Below are positions 23,796 to 35,239 of a stretch of 64,000 nucleotides of DNA, piece after piece (the stretch's first letter is position 1; each line of letters starts with the position of its first letter). The notes under the pieces are model-generated. The model was not told where the DNA came from and searched no databases. It was given only the letters and a program-made list of their open reading frames with translations. A program made the position numbers and the translations under genes. The DNA comes from Scleromitrula shiraiana (Eukaryota; Ascomycota; Leotiomycetes; Helotiales; Sclerotiniaceae), in contig JABELC010000002.1 of assembly GCA_028455995.1 (NCBI GenBank), positions 496,001 to 560,000 of the forward strand, read 5' to 3'.

Positions 23796-24144
23796 CTACA
23801 ATAACTGCCATGAGCACTGATAATCAGTGATAGACAATAAGATACAATTTTCAAATATGCAATTGATGGAAAAATTGAAAACGATTCTTAATTTGACAGA
23901 TAATCTCTTCTGGGTCACTTGTCCCATCCGCCATCCCCAAGGAGCCCCAGTATATAATAGCAATGTGTTCATCAATTCGATTGCACTAACCTCATCCCCA
24001 TCAGACAGACTACCCCGATCATTCGTGGAGAAAACGTTAATATCGTCCAAAAAAGCACGTTTCATTCACTCATCAAATATCCAAAGTAGATGCTCATGGT
24101 CCCCACGAGAAACAGCATCAATGGGACAAATAATGTATGCTTGA
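23796..24144 (-). pseudogene. Second decayed gene fragment, minus strand
   Basis: Going down from 24144 the frame reads ICPIDAVSRGDHEHLLWIFD, one TGA at about 24066-24068 (could be a mutated CGA), then MKRAFLDDINVFSTNDRGSL and MNTLLLYTGAPWGWRMGQVT before losing protein character. It may belong to the same ancestral gene as 21953-23371 or to a neighbour. No family is recognised. Confidence 0.35.
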
Positions 24145-24356
24145 TGAGACGAGAAAACATAAGTAGAGTTGAGATCTAAAAATTTCCTAACCAAGTTTTT
24201 GTCTTCCTCTTCCCTCCAATATTTATCTCGCCCCTACGAGCCCTGTATTCTCATACCAAAAAGGATTTTAACCATGTTACAGACTTCTTTCGTAAATCAA
24301 TTCTCAAGTTGTCATCATCATAACCCAAATACCGATCCAATTCATCTACCCAACCA

Positions 24357-25775
24357 TTAAAGTTTTCCAGTTTCCCTCACAACCTTATCAACCGCTTTGG
24401 CAAAGTAATCTACATTACCAGTGTTCAACCCAGCCATACTAATTCTTCCGTTCTTGGTCATGTATACATGAGCCGTCTCTCTTAACTCCATGACTTGCTT
24501 CTCCGACAACCCAGTGTATGAGAACATACCAATCTGATCGGTAATATGGTTCCATTTCCCCGGTGTGCCCATTTCCTCAAGCTTCGAGCGTAATGCCTTA
24601 CGCATATCAATAATTCTACCAGACATTTCTCGTAGATTCTCTTCCCACAATTTAAATAGTCCTTCATCGTTCAATATTGTACTAGCAATTCTAGCACCAT
24701 ATGCCGGTGGATTGGAAATTTCTGATCTCTGCAAAATAGCTAACTGCGATGAGATCCTTCCAATTGTCTTTTGAGCATCTGGACCAGCACCGGTGACGAA
24801 GTGGAAACATCCCGCACGTTCGCCATACAACCCGAAATTCTTGGCAAAGGACTGGGCGATACAGAGCTCAAAACCTTGCTCGATGAAATAACGGACTGCC
24901 CAGGCATCTTTTGCAAGATCGCCGGAGGCGAATCCTTGGTATGCGCAGTCAAAGAAAGGGAAGTGTTGTTTTTGTTTGAGAAGAACAGCAAGCTCTTTCC
25001 ACTGATCTTGTGTGGGGTCAACTCCCGTGGGGTTGTGTGCACAAGCATGCAAGAGTATTATACTCTTATCAGGAGCATTTTGAATAGCTTGTTTCATGCC
25101 CTGAAAGTCTAGCCCCTTTGTAGCTTTCGAAAAGTATGGATATGTAGCGATAGGAAGGTGTAAGTTGGAGAAGATTTGATTGTGATTTGCCCATGTAGGG
25201 TCGCTGAAATAGACCGTTGGGGTTCCAGGATAGAATTTCTTGATAAATGCAGCTCCAAGATGCACAGCACCAGTTCCGGATATAGTTTGGACAGAGCAGC
25301 TTCTCTTATCAGCGAGGGCAGGCGAGTCGGCTCCTAGCATAAGTTTCGCTGCGGCAGATGTGAAGCTTGCCAGACCAGCAATAGGAAGGTATTCGTGATT
25401 TAAGGCGGGGTCATTACGAAGGATCTCATCCGCCTTTGATAGTAAGTTAGCAAAGTAAAATCATATACCGATGATCAAACATACCTTTTTAACAACTGGC
25501 AGAACCCAAGGTTTAGCATTATTATCTCTGTAAGCTCCAATACCCAGATCAACTTTCTTGTCAAAATTATCAGCCCGATAAGCTGCCATTAATCCGAAGA
25601 GTGGATCCTCAGGAGCTTGTGGGACAGCATCCTCTGGAAAACTCGTAGCTTTTAATTGAGACATATGGTTTGAAATAATTTGTAGTCTTTCTTGAGGTGA
25701 AGAAATGGATGATGTGGAGGGAGAAAAAGAAGAAAGGGAAGAGGAGGTGAGAGAATGTTGAGGTTTTGAAGTCAT
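24357..25775 (-). CDS. Aspartate aminotransferase, two exons
   Basis: Exons 25775-25485 and 25433-24357 encode 455 residues; the 51-bp intron joins LPVVKK to ADEILRNDPALNHEYLPIAG. It is a class-I PLP aminotransferase: SDPTWANH, HACAHNPTGVDPT, FFDCAYQGFASGD, and the Schiff-base lysine in IAQSFAKNFGLYGERAGCFH (K within SFAKN). Arg386-equivalent lies in NGRISMAGL. It interconverts aspartate + 2-oxoglutarate and oxaloacetate + glutamate. The first 37 residues are a Ser-rich extension; a second ATG begins MSQLKATSFPEDAVPQAPED, where cytosolic forms usually start. The protein ends GKL, close to a peroxisomal PTS1. Location (cytosol, mitochondrion, peroxisome) is therefore open. Confidence 0.94.
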
Positions 25776-26251
25776 ATCATTAGCTTGGCGGGACTGGGTC
25801 TTAACAAACCACTCATGCGGGTATCGTTTATTAGTAAATCTGGGGTGATTTGTGGTAACACTACTAAATCTTTATCTAGGTGCCTTTGTATCGTATCAAA
25901 AATTTGTTAATGGTCAGCATCAACAAGTAAAAGAAGAAATATAAAGAAGCTCTCTTTTCTTTAGATCTCTATACATTTTGGACATCACATTTTATATTTA
26001 CCGTACCATGATAGGTATGAATTTGGGTAACTGATTGAACCGAGGTATATTTGTTTTTATAATGGCATCTATTTAATACGTATAGTTCTCTCCCATTTAC
26101 TTATTAAACCACGGCATTGAAGGATCTGCGGGCGTCCCCACTGGTAGGAAAGTACCCGAATCACGCACGCTACTTTGCATGTGAAGAAGAAACGCTATTA
26201 TTGGAGCGGTAATATAACCCTGATACCAGAGGTATCTCTTATTGACTAAAT
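25776..26251. promoter_or_regulatory. Aspartate aminotransferase upstream region / UFE1 3' flank
   Basis: About 475 bp; no gene and no clear named motif. Confidence 0.5.
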
Positions 26252-27406
26252 TTATATAACTAGATCCCATAGTACCAAGAATGCACTGAGTCCACAGGAT
26301 GCATAGAAGACATATTTGGCTGTACTCTTTCTCTGTGTTGCTTTTTTCAACTCTTTATTCCCACCCCCGACATTCTCTGTGGTATGAAACGAATCAGCCA
26401 CGAGTTGTTCAATGTGTGCTGATTGCGTTGCTAAATTGTTCACGAGTTGTGTCTGCAGCTCCGATATTTCGATCAGGGACTTTTCTGCCGTTCTGTATGA
26501 TCATCAGTATATAATATGCACCCAAATAGATCATTTATACACACCTTACTTGATCTAGTGTACTTTGATAATGCTTCAGCATATCCTGATTCTCTTGCTC
26601 GAACATTTGTAATTGTTCAGGACTTAGCCCTAGATCAGGGGATGGTGTCTGCATTTCTGATTCTATATGTGCGTTTCCAGTCGAATGGTATCTGGCTTGT
26701 TGAGAGGCATCTTCGTAACCTCTCAGCTCTGGCAGCACAGCTCTAGATCTGGCGAGATTACTCCTATTCTTATCCATCTCTCGCATGATCCTCTTTTCCA
26801 TCATAGAAGCCTGAAGACTTCCACATTCTTGCAGCTTTTGCCGTAGGTACCAAATAACACTATCCCGGTGCAATTTGATCGCATTGATTTTGGCTTCATC
26901 CAGCTCCTGATCTATAGATTTTGATTGTGCTATACCACCCGCTGCCCAAGATCCTAGGCGTCCTAGAGATCGTTGATATTTCTTCTGTATGATTGCCATT
27001 TGAGTAGCATGTTGTACTCCTTCTGTATCATCCATATTGCGTATACTGATATTTAATTCCCGCAACAGCTTCTTCGTCTCGGCATCAATTTCCTCCCTTT
27101 GATGGTCGTTTAAATACCGACATTGCTTTCCTTTGGTAGATGAACTTGTCCGTCTTGGAGGGGGTGCGGTTGAGAGGTATGCCTGCCGTATATCTTTAAG
27201 ATAGCGATTCAACGAAGCTATATGCGAATTCTGATAATATCTATCAGTAAATGTGCCCTACAAAAGGAACTCATGCAATGACGTACTATCCGATACGCCT
27301 CTTTGAGGAATCCATCAATATTCTGAAGGGTCAATGACGGATCCGCAGTTGGAGGAGCACTGTGGCTCTTGAGTAATTCATTGAACACAGGTGTAAGATC
27401 TGTCAT
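26252..27406 (-). CDS. UFE1: ER t-SNARE Ufe1 / syntaxin-18 family, three exons
   Basis: Exons 27406-27287, 27230-26545 and 26492-26252 encode 348 residues. Joins give EAYRI-NSHIASLNRYLKDI and STLDQVR-TAEKSLIEISEL. The start MTDLTPVFNELLKS matches the syntaxin-18 N-terminal motif that binds Sly1. An N-terminal helical domain follows (LRELNISIRNMDDTE, QKKYQRSLGRLGSW). The SNARE helix lies near residues 255-320 (SLIEISELQTQLVNNLATQS), with a single C-terminal anchor (YVFYASCGLSAFLVLWDLVI) ending at the stop. Ufe1 receives Golgi-to-ER COPI vesicles with Sec20, Use1 and Sec22. It is divergent from the MFS gene. Confidence 0.92.
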
Positions 27407-28353
27407 GATTTGAGTGAAGTGTGTACTATGCTATTCTTTTCATTATAATACAAGATTGAATTGAGATGAAAAATCTACAAGATTGTTAAATGATAGCATT
27501 GAATTGAATTAAGTGCCGCGTATGAACAAAGCTGGTTTATTTGCTGCCAGTATACAATTTCTTGGCACAATGACACAAGGCTTGGAGCTCCAGAGCTTCT
27601 AACTGCTGCTTATGTAATACTCAGCCGTGAATAACTTCAAAATTTAACCACAACCTCGAAAAATTGTATCTTGTATCATCCCAATCTTCAGGTCAATACC
27701 CTCTTTTGACTTTATTGTCGACTTAATTCTGGATATGTAAGTACTAGCAGTTACCTCATTCTCTACTTGAATCTTATGAATTTGTCAATATATGCACACA
27801 AATTCTTCTTCAATCACTTTTACGTAGGTATTCATCGAACATCTGGAGCAGCTCTCATTAACCACACTCCCACACTACTGATAATCGCCTTCTTCTTGTA
27901 TCTTTCTGTTCACCGCCGAGTTGCTACTTTCTTCAAGATACTTTTCCACATGGTTACCTCTCTTCTACATAACCCTGGAGAATACATCCATGAATCGCTG
28001 CGACAACTTATCATAGGAAAGCAAAATTGCGAATCCGCTGCCCATCTGTCAAGGCTCAGATAATCGCTTGACGAATGATAATCCTGTACCGGGTACTTTT
28101 TGCCGTGCCACTAAACAAATCTTGGTGGAGTTGGTTGGTTTTCTTAGTTACAAATGGAAAACTTAGTAGCTTCTCACACCAAAAATTGGGACAGTATGGG
28201 AATAAGGAAGGGTCAGTCCGGGTTTAGTAGATCCACTGCAACCTGAAAGTTATATATCCTGGTACGGTAGGTGTTTTTCAGATTCTCTCAAGTATTTAAT
28301 ATTGTTTCTGTTCAAAAGAATTCCTATACACATCCTCACCGAAATCCTTCGTC
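27407..28353. promoter_or_regulatory. Divergent promoter, UFE1 / MFS transporter
   Basis: 947 bp. A frame at 27767-28063 (+) has a TTG start and no family feature. Otherwise only promoter-type sequence; the MFS leader is 5'-UTR-like and T/C-rich. Confidence 0.5.
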
Positions 28354-30111
28354 ATGTCGCAAGATAGTCATGTTGGAAGCGCAGAAAAGATAGAAGAAGG
28401 AGAAGACATACAAAACAATTCTCTCCCAGACGAATCACCCTCACCCCCACAAAATATAGTGACCGAGAAAACGAATGACCAGGGCCAAGAAATCTGTACC
28501 AATGATCAAATTTCGCCTGCTTCGTCGATATCAGGTCACCAAGATGAGGCACGCGACCTGGAAGCGCTCGCGCCTGTTGCTTCTGGGCCACCATATTCGA
28601 CATTTGGGGTAGGGAAGAAGAGATATATTATTGGGATGGTCACTTTGGCCGCTTTCGTTTCTCCTACATCCGCCAATATATATTTTCCAGCTCTCAATCC
28701 GCTCGCGGCGGACCTCGGTGTATCGAATACTCTCATCAATTTGACTTTAACGTCTTTTATGATATTTCAAGGTCTTGCGCCAACCATATTTGGAGATCTA
28801 GCAGATATGGCAGGAAGACGACCTACATATATCATTGCATTTGTTATATACCTAGGAGCAAATATTGGTCTGGCTTTACAGAACAGTTATGCTGCACTAT
28901 TTATTCTGCGATGCTTACAAAGTACTGGAAGTAGTGGGGCTATTGCACTGGGCTTTGGGGTTGTGGCAGATATATCTACCAGTGCCGAACGTGGATCATA
29001 CATGGGAATTGTTGGAGCTGGCACTATGATGGGACCGGCTTTAGGCCCTGTAATAGGTGGAATTCTTGCACAATTTCTAGGGTGGCGATCAATCTTTTGG
29101 TTTCTTGTTATCCTTGCGGGCTGTTTTCTCGTTCCATACGCTCTCACAGTACCAGAGACAGGTCGTAACGTTGTTGGCAATGGCTCAGTCCCACCCGCAG
29201 GTTGGAATATGACTGTTATCGAATGGTGGCAATATCGCAAAGAGCTGAGATCTGAGACAGGTCTCTCTCGAACCGCAACTGCTGAGAGCAGGCGAGCGGC
29301 TCAGGCAAAAATTGCACGCAATCGAGAATTACGTTGGCCGAATCCTCTGAAAACGATTTTTATCATTATGGAAAAGGATGTAGCTGTGGTCTTGGCCTAT
29401 AATGCTTTAATATATACAGCCTTTTACGATGTAACTGCTTCGTTACCACAGATGTTTAATGAAATCTACGGGTTCAATGATCTACAGGTTGGCCTTTGCT
29501 ATATACCCTTCGGAGTCGGCTGCTGCCTGGCTAGTATTATCAATGGTAAAATGCTAGATCGCAACTACAGGAAGATTTCCAAGGAAATCGGCTTCGCCAT
29601 CGACCGGAAGAGGGGCGATAGTTTGAGACATTTTCCAATAGAAAGAGCTAGGTTAGAGATAATTTGGCCTATGTTGACTTTGGGACTTTCTTGCTATCTA
29701 TGTTATGGTTGGGTTTTGGAAAAGAATGCTAACTTAGCTGCACCTCTCATCCTTCAATTTTTGATTGGTCTCTTCATAAATGGTTCTTTTAATATTCTCA
29801 GCACACTTATTGTTGATTTATATCCACAAAGTCCCTCGACAGCAACTGCGGCAAACAATCTGGTGAGATGCTTTCTTGGTGCTGGTGGAACGGGTATTAT
29901 TAGTATCATGATTGAACATATGGGAAGAGGATGGTGTTTTACATTTATTGCTCTGGTATGCATTGCTGCATCTCCAATGTTGTGGGTAGAGTTGAAGTAT
30001 GGTCCTATATGGAGAGAGGAAAGGATGGTGAGAATGGAAAAACTGGCTGAGGAAAAGAAGGCAAAGGAGGTGGCCGCTGGTGCTAATGACCAAGCTGCAA
30101 AGAACGACTAA
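28354..30111 (+). CDS. MFS drug:H+ antiporter, DHA1 family (Qdr/Dtr1/CexA-like)
   Basis: An intronless 585-residue gene. About 85 acidic hydrophilic residues precede twelve predicted membrane helices. DHA1 signatures include SPTSANIYFPALNPLAADLG in helix 1, GDLADMAGRRPTYII (motif A, loop 2-3), LRCLQSTGSSGAIALGFGVV, and GPALGPVIGGILAQFLGWRS (motif C) then FWFLVI. The large central loop (about 290-335) is basic. The second half holds YIPFGVGCCLASIINGKMLD and LIVDLYPQSPSTATAANNLV. It sits with fungal Qdr, Dtr1 and citrate exporter CexA proteins, which share the SxNIYFPALP-type helix; substrate cannot be read from sequence. The only intron-free long gene in the window. Confidence 0.9.
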   Translation: MSQDSHVGSAEKIEEGEDIQNNSLPDESPSPPQNIVTEKTNDQGQEICTNDQISPASSISGHQDEARDLEALAPVASGPPYSTFGVGKKRYIIGMVTLAAFVSPTSANIYFPALNPLAADLGVSNTLINLTLTSFMIFQGLAPTIFGDLADMAGRRPTYIIAFVIYLGANIGLALQNSYAALFILRCLQSTGSSGAIALGFGVVADISTSAERGSYMGIVGAGTMMGPALGPVIGGILAQFLGWRSIFWFLVILAGCFLVPYALTVPETGRNVVGNGSVPPAGWNMTVIEWWQYRKELRSETGLSRTATAESRRAAQAKIARNRELRWPNPLKTIFIIMEKDVAVVLAYNALIYTAFYDVTASLPQMFNEIYGFNDLQVGLCYIPFGVGCCLASIINGKMLDRNYRKISKEIGFAIDRKRGDSLRHFPIERARLEIIWPMLTLGLSCYLCYGWVLEKNANLAAPLILQFLIGLFINGSFNILSTLIVDLYPQSPSTATAANNLVRCFLGAGGTGIISIMIEHMGRGWCFTFIALVCIAASPMLWVELKYGPIWREERMVRMEKLAEEKKAKEVAAGANDQAAKND

Positions 30112-30806
30112 ACGATTATATGGTATAATATTCATATGTCTACGCTTTGTGTATATGGCAGGCCTTTTTGGTTATAGATTGGAAGCAATATCTTTGGCAT
30201 GATATACCCTTTTCGCATGTTTGCTAGAAGTTAAATCTTAGAATATGCATGTGCATTTCTCGAGTAATGCATCATTATTAATAATATAGAATCGAAAGGT
30301 TTAATTTTATATTGGGGGTACGTTCGGGCTAATCTTAACCCATTCTCTAATGGGAAAAAAAGGACTGTTACACCCTTTTGGTCATTTTCAGTTCGGCTAA
30401 ATCGGAAAAAAGCTTACACCCCGCCCGAATGGAACCTTTCACATGTGTATTAGTATAGCAAAGTCTTCAATGGACTTGATATGTTATAAATCATGATATA
30501 TCAAAATAACCAGCTCTTGTTTGTTTTTTATGAAGAACTTAGATCAGAGCAAGCGCCCTCTTTTCTTTCTTCCATATTCCTCAGAAGTTTTCTTTGCATT
30601 GCCATAACAAATAAACTGGTTAATTCACTGGTTGATTGTCTCCTCATAAACCATATAATAGTCGCCTATCTTGCTTTCCTCGATTGAGGACCACCGATAT
30701 TGATCCTTCCTTCCCAATCACATGCTAAATAGGGTAATGTCTCTTTCCCCAACTAACACCCACACAAATTTTCATATCTCCCATACTTCCCAACCAATCA
30801 GCCAAC
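30112..30806. other. Intergenic, MFS 3' flank / IZH promoter
   Basis: Contains two similar short blocks around 30350-30420 (GGGAAAAAAAGGACTGTTAC... and CGGAAAAAAGCTTACAC...) and TTCGGGC/GCCCGAA near 30324 and 30423. Too short to call an element. No gene is visible. Confidence 0.5.
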
Positions 30807-32045
30807 ATGACAAAAAACCATCCACCTCCAATATCCCCCACCATGCTATCCTCTCCCTCCGAATCCGAAAAACCACCCACGGAAACTCCTCCATCCTCCT
30901 CCTCCACCTCCACTACCCACCACCCCCTCACCACCCTCCTAACCTACGATGAGCTTCCCCCTTGGCACCGTGACAACCCGCTAATCCTCACCTCCTACCG
31001 TCCGATCTCGCATTCCCTCCGTCTCTCCCTCCTCTCCACCCTACATCTGCACAACGAAACCCTAAACATCCACACACATTCCCTGCCCTTCCTTCTCTCC
31101 CTGCTGTTTATCTTCCTCATTGTCCTCCTCTTCCACAACATCTACCCTCTAGCGCACCCTCTCGATATATTTTTCTTCTCGCTCTTTTTTCTCACGACGA
31201 CTGCCTGTTTGGGTCTGAGTGCTACGTATCATACGCTTATGAATCATAGCTGCGGGGTTGCGGAGCTGTGGTTGAAGTTTGATTTTGTGGGGATTGTGGT
31301 TATGATTTTGGGGGATTTTGGGAGTGGCGTTTATGTGGCTTTTTATTGTGAGAGCGGGTTGAGGTGGGGGTATTGGGGTATGGTATGTTTTCCTATATAT
31401 TTTCCCCCCTTCTTTTCCCTTCTCCTTAACTATGAAGTTTTATCACCTTTTCTCCAAATCAAAAATGGTGGAAAGGAGAGACAGATTCTTCGTTAATAGT
31501 AACGTGATTAAATGAATATAGATCTTGGGACTAGGAATCACCAATATAACCATTCTCCTGCATCCACATTTCCAAGGCCAAAAATGGCGCATCTTTCGCG
31601 TAGCCCTATTTGTAGGAACAGCTTGCTCGGGGTTCGCTCCAATTATTAACGGGATTATTCTTTTTGGGTGGGCGGAGGCCGTGAGAGCTACGGGTATGCC
31701 TTGGTATCTTGGGGAAGGGTTTCTGTTGTTTGTGGGTGCTGGGGTTTATGCTGTGAGTTTTCATTTTCCTATTTGCTTTTTGGATATCGCTGGGGGAAAC
31801 GTCGATAGGAAAAATGGGATATGTGATGTTTTGTAGTAGAGAAATGGATATATATATGTTAATCCTAATATGATACAAAATAGATGCGTGTACCAGAACG
31901 ATGGAAACCGGGAGAATTCGATCTAGTAGGTCATTCTCATCAAATCTTTCATGTACTGGTTGTGGCGGCCACGGTGCTACATTTGGTGGGTTTGTGGAGT
32001 GCCTATGATTATGAGTATCATCATCCGAGATGTGGTTCTCGATGA
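30807..32045 (+). CDS. PAQR / Izh (hemolysin III-related) seven-helix protein, three exons
   Basis: Exons 30807-31382, 31522-31752 and 31884-32045 encode 322 residues. The introns are GTATGT...ATAG (139 bp) and GTGAGT...ATAG (131 bp), both phase 0. Family motifs are complete: LTYDELPPWHRDNPLILTSY before helix 1, LGLSATYHTLMNHS (SxxxH), LKFDFVGIVVMILG (conserved Asp), and VGHSHQIFHVLVV (HxxxH) near the C-terminus, the three metal-binding sites of adiponectin-receptor-like hydrolases. Yeast Izh proteins affect zinc and sterol homeostasis; ceramidase-type activity is proposed for the family. The last exon is needed for the zinc His pair, which confirms the splice model. Confidence 0.92.
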
Positions 32046-32683
32046 TGAATGGATGGATGGATGACTGGATATTATGGAGTTAGAACAGGGATACTCCCAT
32101 TTGATTGCGTCGAGTTGGATAGAGTTGGTTTGCGGATATGACTTCTTATTCATGAATCGACCTAGGGAGATTTGTATCATTCACCCCTATTTGGTTTACA
32201 GCAGATAAATCGGATTGGACAATCCGAATCAATCTTCATGTCTAGATTCAAGGACGGGATTTCGGATGGATGATGGAGTGCATACATACAGGCATGCATA
32301 AAAACAGATTGGAAAATCGTACAGTATGTTCTGCTAGAGAATCAGCGTCGAAGGCGAAGAAAAGAGTTGGATTTCCGAGTCGATGTTACTCAGTCTTGTG
32401 GTTTCAGTCACAGATAGATATATAAAGATAAGTGGATAAATACGATAACAATTCCGAATACTTGGATCCCACAAGGAAGATATTGAAGCTTGTTGTGTGG
32501 ATCTTGATATTGTTTGACGTTTATCAAGATTTTCGCTAAACAAATCCATCCCGTGAGACGTACATCTTGGGCAGAATAAGCTTTACTTGGCTAGATATGC
32601 GATATTTCAGCTAAATAATATTACAATGCCAATAAATATTGCTATTTAGAATTTCCTCTCAACACAACAATGGCCAATTAAAC
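32046..32683. other. Convergent intergenic
   Basis: 3' flanks of the IZH gene and the SDR gene; no gene, no notable repeat. Confidence 0.5.
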
Positions 32684-33925
32684 CTAAGCATCCCCAGCAG
32701 CTTTAGCAGCATGACCCTTCTTAATACCCTCCCTCTCCGCCTCCGCATCCACAATAAAAGGAATCTCATCCTTCAAACTCCTGCCCTTGGGTTCCCAGCC
32801 CAAAAATTTCCTCGCCCTCTTCGCAAACCCCTTGGAATTTAATCCCCACGATAAAGCTTCAAATCCGGCTAAGTCCTTCGCCTCTTCTGCCTCCATAGCG
32901 GCTACTTCCTTCGTCTTAATATATCCCTTCTCATATGCTACCTCTCCAACTTGTTTCGATACCTCACCCCATACATGATGACCATTCTCAGCAAGGAAAT
33001 ATCCCTTCTCGTTCCAGATCTCGGCGTCGTTTTCCGAGTTTTTAGACGCAGCTCGTTCGGCGAGAAGTAACCAGAGCACACTGAGATCGTGAACGTGAAC
33101 ATGGTCCCATTGCGTTAATCCCTTGCCTAATTGTGGCGCTTGACCTTTTTGTAATGTGATTCTCACTAGATTGTATACTTGACGACTGCGCTGGTTGCCG
33201 GGTCCACGACCGGGCCCATAGATGGTTGGGGGACACACGATGGCGGTTTTTACGCTGTCGGATCCGGCGCTTAGGACTATCTTGTCGATTTCGCGGTGGA
33301 AGGCGCTGTCGGGGAGACCGGTGAGGTCGGCGACACCTTCGAGATCGTTGTAAGGGGGTTGGGAGGGGGCTTCGCCGTAGGTTTGCGTTTCCATGTCTTT
33401 CCAGCAGAGGATACCGGCTCCGGATAGGTGGAGCCAGTAGCCTGGGTTTTCTTTTGTGTGGCCTTTTGCGAGTCCTTTCTTTATGGCTTTAGCGGCGCCT
33501 TCATGATCGGAGGCATCTGCGGTGTCTGGAGAATCTCATATGTTAGCTATATGCATCCTTTAACTATTCACAGCCATTGGTTGTGGATATTACAGGTGCT
33601 TTAGAATAGGAAAAGAAGAAAGAAACTAGGACAACTAACGTAAAACAATATCCGCTTTTGCAGCTTCGTCTTCTATTATAGAAGAATCCTCTAATGAGCC
33701 ATAGGCGAAATGAACTTTTGGGTATGCAGCAGCTACAGGGGCAGCTTTTTCGGAACTGCGAACTAGAGCTGTATATTCCCAATCGGGGTGTGCGTTATAA
33801 AGCGTGTGAAGGGCATCACCTCCTGCGTAACCCGTAACTCCAGTTCTATTAAGAAAATGGGTGGTTAGTGGTTTGTATAAAGATGTCCAGTTATAAACAA
33901 CCTACATGAAAACCTTTGGTGCCAT
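32684..33925 (-). CDS. NAD(P)-binding extended SDR / epimerase-like protein, three exons
   Basis: Exons 33925-33906, 33845-33640 and 33525-32684 encode 355 residues. The first exon is only 20 nt (MAPKVFI); the join builds the Rossmann motif ITGVTGYAGGDAL (TGxxGxxG). Later joins give KADIVLHTADASDHEGAAKA. In place of a classic YxxxK, the active-site region reads HLSGAGILCWKDM...YGEAP. Residues about 175-260 hold IVCPPTIYGPGRGPGNQRS, LGKGLTQWDHVHVHDLSVLW. This belongs to the fungal NmrA-like/epimerase group annotated as NAD-dependent epimerase/dehydratase; the substrate is unknown. The last 40 residues are charged (AEAEREGIKKGHAAKAAG). Confidence 0.87.
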
Positions 33926-35239
33926 TGTGCTTGTAGCTTTGCTCGAATTGTTAAAATATTATTATTATTATTATTGGATGATAGTAGAAGTAGAAGTAAA
34001 AGTAACAGTTTTTATGTGACCAGAAGATATTGGAGAATGAATTGATTGCGAAATTATTTTTATTATATATACGCCTCAAAAAGAACGTGGTTTGAAAAAC
34101 GAGGGGCAATTGGGCAATGGCAGGCGAGATGTAGTGGGGTAATGATGATGTAATAATGATGTGAGGGAACCGAATAAAACATAAATCATTAGTTATCTAA
34201 TAAGCCTATATTATCTTCCCGTGTAACAAATCTGGGCAGTTCTGATGGATATGGTGGAGGTGGCACTGTTGGTGGTGGCGTTTTTGTGCTTCCAAGAATA
34301 CTCTTGGGGGTTCTAGATGTTTTTGCCTCCCGAGCTCGGTAGATCTAGACGGTAGACCTTACCCCTACCTAGTAGCTAGTAGGTACCTGGTACCTGCTTG
34401 ATGTGTTGCATAATGATTAATGATTGATGATCAATCCTCCATCGTATCATCCTTTAAATCCTAACTTTTTAAGCTTGTCTCAAAAATTATATTTATGACC
34501 GTAGTAGGTCCGTAATTAGTTCTAATGAAGTCATTATTAGATCTTGTACACGACTCAGACAAGAGAGAGGTGCTACTACATGAGCAGAAATGAAGCTAGT
34601 TGCTAATGTACCCCCTTGTTGAAACGGAAGTAATTAATATCCCCTTAAGGCTATTAAAATATGAACTTCATCTCAATCGGAATTCTGATGATTACGTAGG
34701 TATTTGAGTATCTTTATGTATTTAGATACTATGTAGATTCGTATGTGTGGAGACATAGTTGTTTGTATTGGAGCGAGGTAAACAATATCAAAAAGGACAC
34801 TTGAGTCAAAAATTCTTGGCATACAGAATAGCATGACTCAAATCAACAGGTACAGTTGACTAGTCTTTCTATGGTTGATGGCCCATTATTTTCCCCATGA
34901 AATAATAACAACAACAACCTTCTTGTTAATACTCGTGATCTCGAATTTGACTTCAAATATTCTTAATATCAGTTAATAGCAGTAATTACGCATGAATTTT
35001 CTTTAATTTCTGGATAAATATCAAGTCTTCATACTGTAGGTCCTAGGATATAGTAGTAGGTTTTGCCTTAATTCATACTCCATATGATGTTACATTCACC
35101 ACCACTTATACAAATGAAGAATTTACCTAACGAATCCAACAGGAACAATCCATCATCCTACTTGAGTAATTGCCAAATGAGTCTTCATTTACCCATATCA
35201 GTCATTTAACATATTTATTCATCAACACATACAGTCAAC
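33926..35239. promoter_or_regulatory. Divergent promoter, SDR / lactonase
   Basis: 1.3 kb. Includes a short ATT tandem (33959-33975), GTAGAAGTAGAAGTAAAAGTAA nearby, and a CTAGTAGCTAGTAGGTACCTGGTACC palindromic stretch near 34369-34395. No gene is visible. Confidence 0.5.

Noticed and set aside
27767..28063. 98-codon + strand frame with hydrophobic stretch upstream of the MFS gene
   Set aside because: TTG start, no family similarity, inside a divergent promoter; hydrophobicity follows from T-rich DNA.
30321..30432. TTCGGGC / GCCCGAA pair and repeated GGAAAAAA...TTACAC blocks suggesting a mini-element
   Set aside because: Arms are only about 7 bp and the blocks are direct, not inverted; too weak to call.
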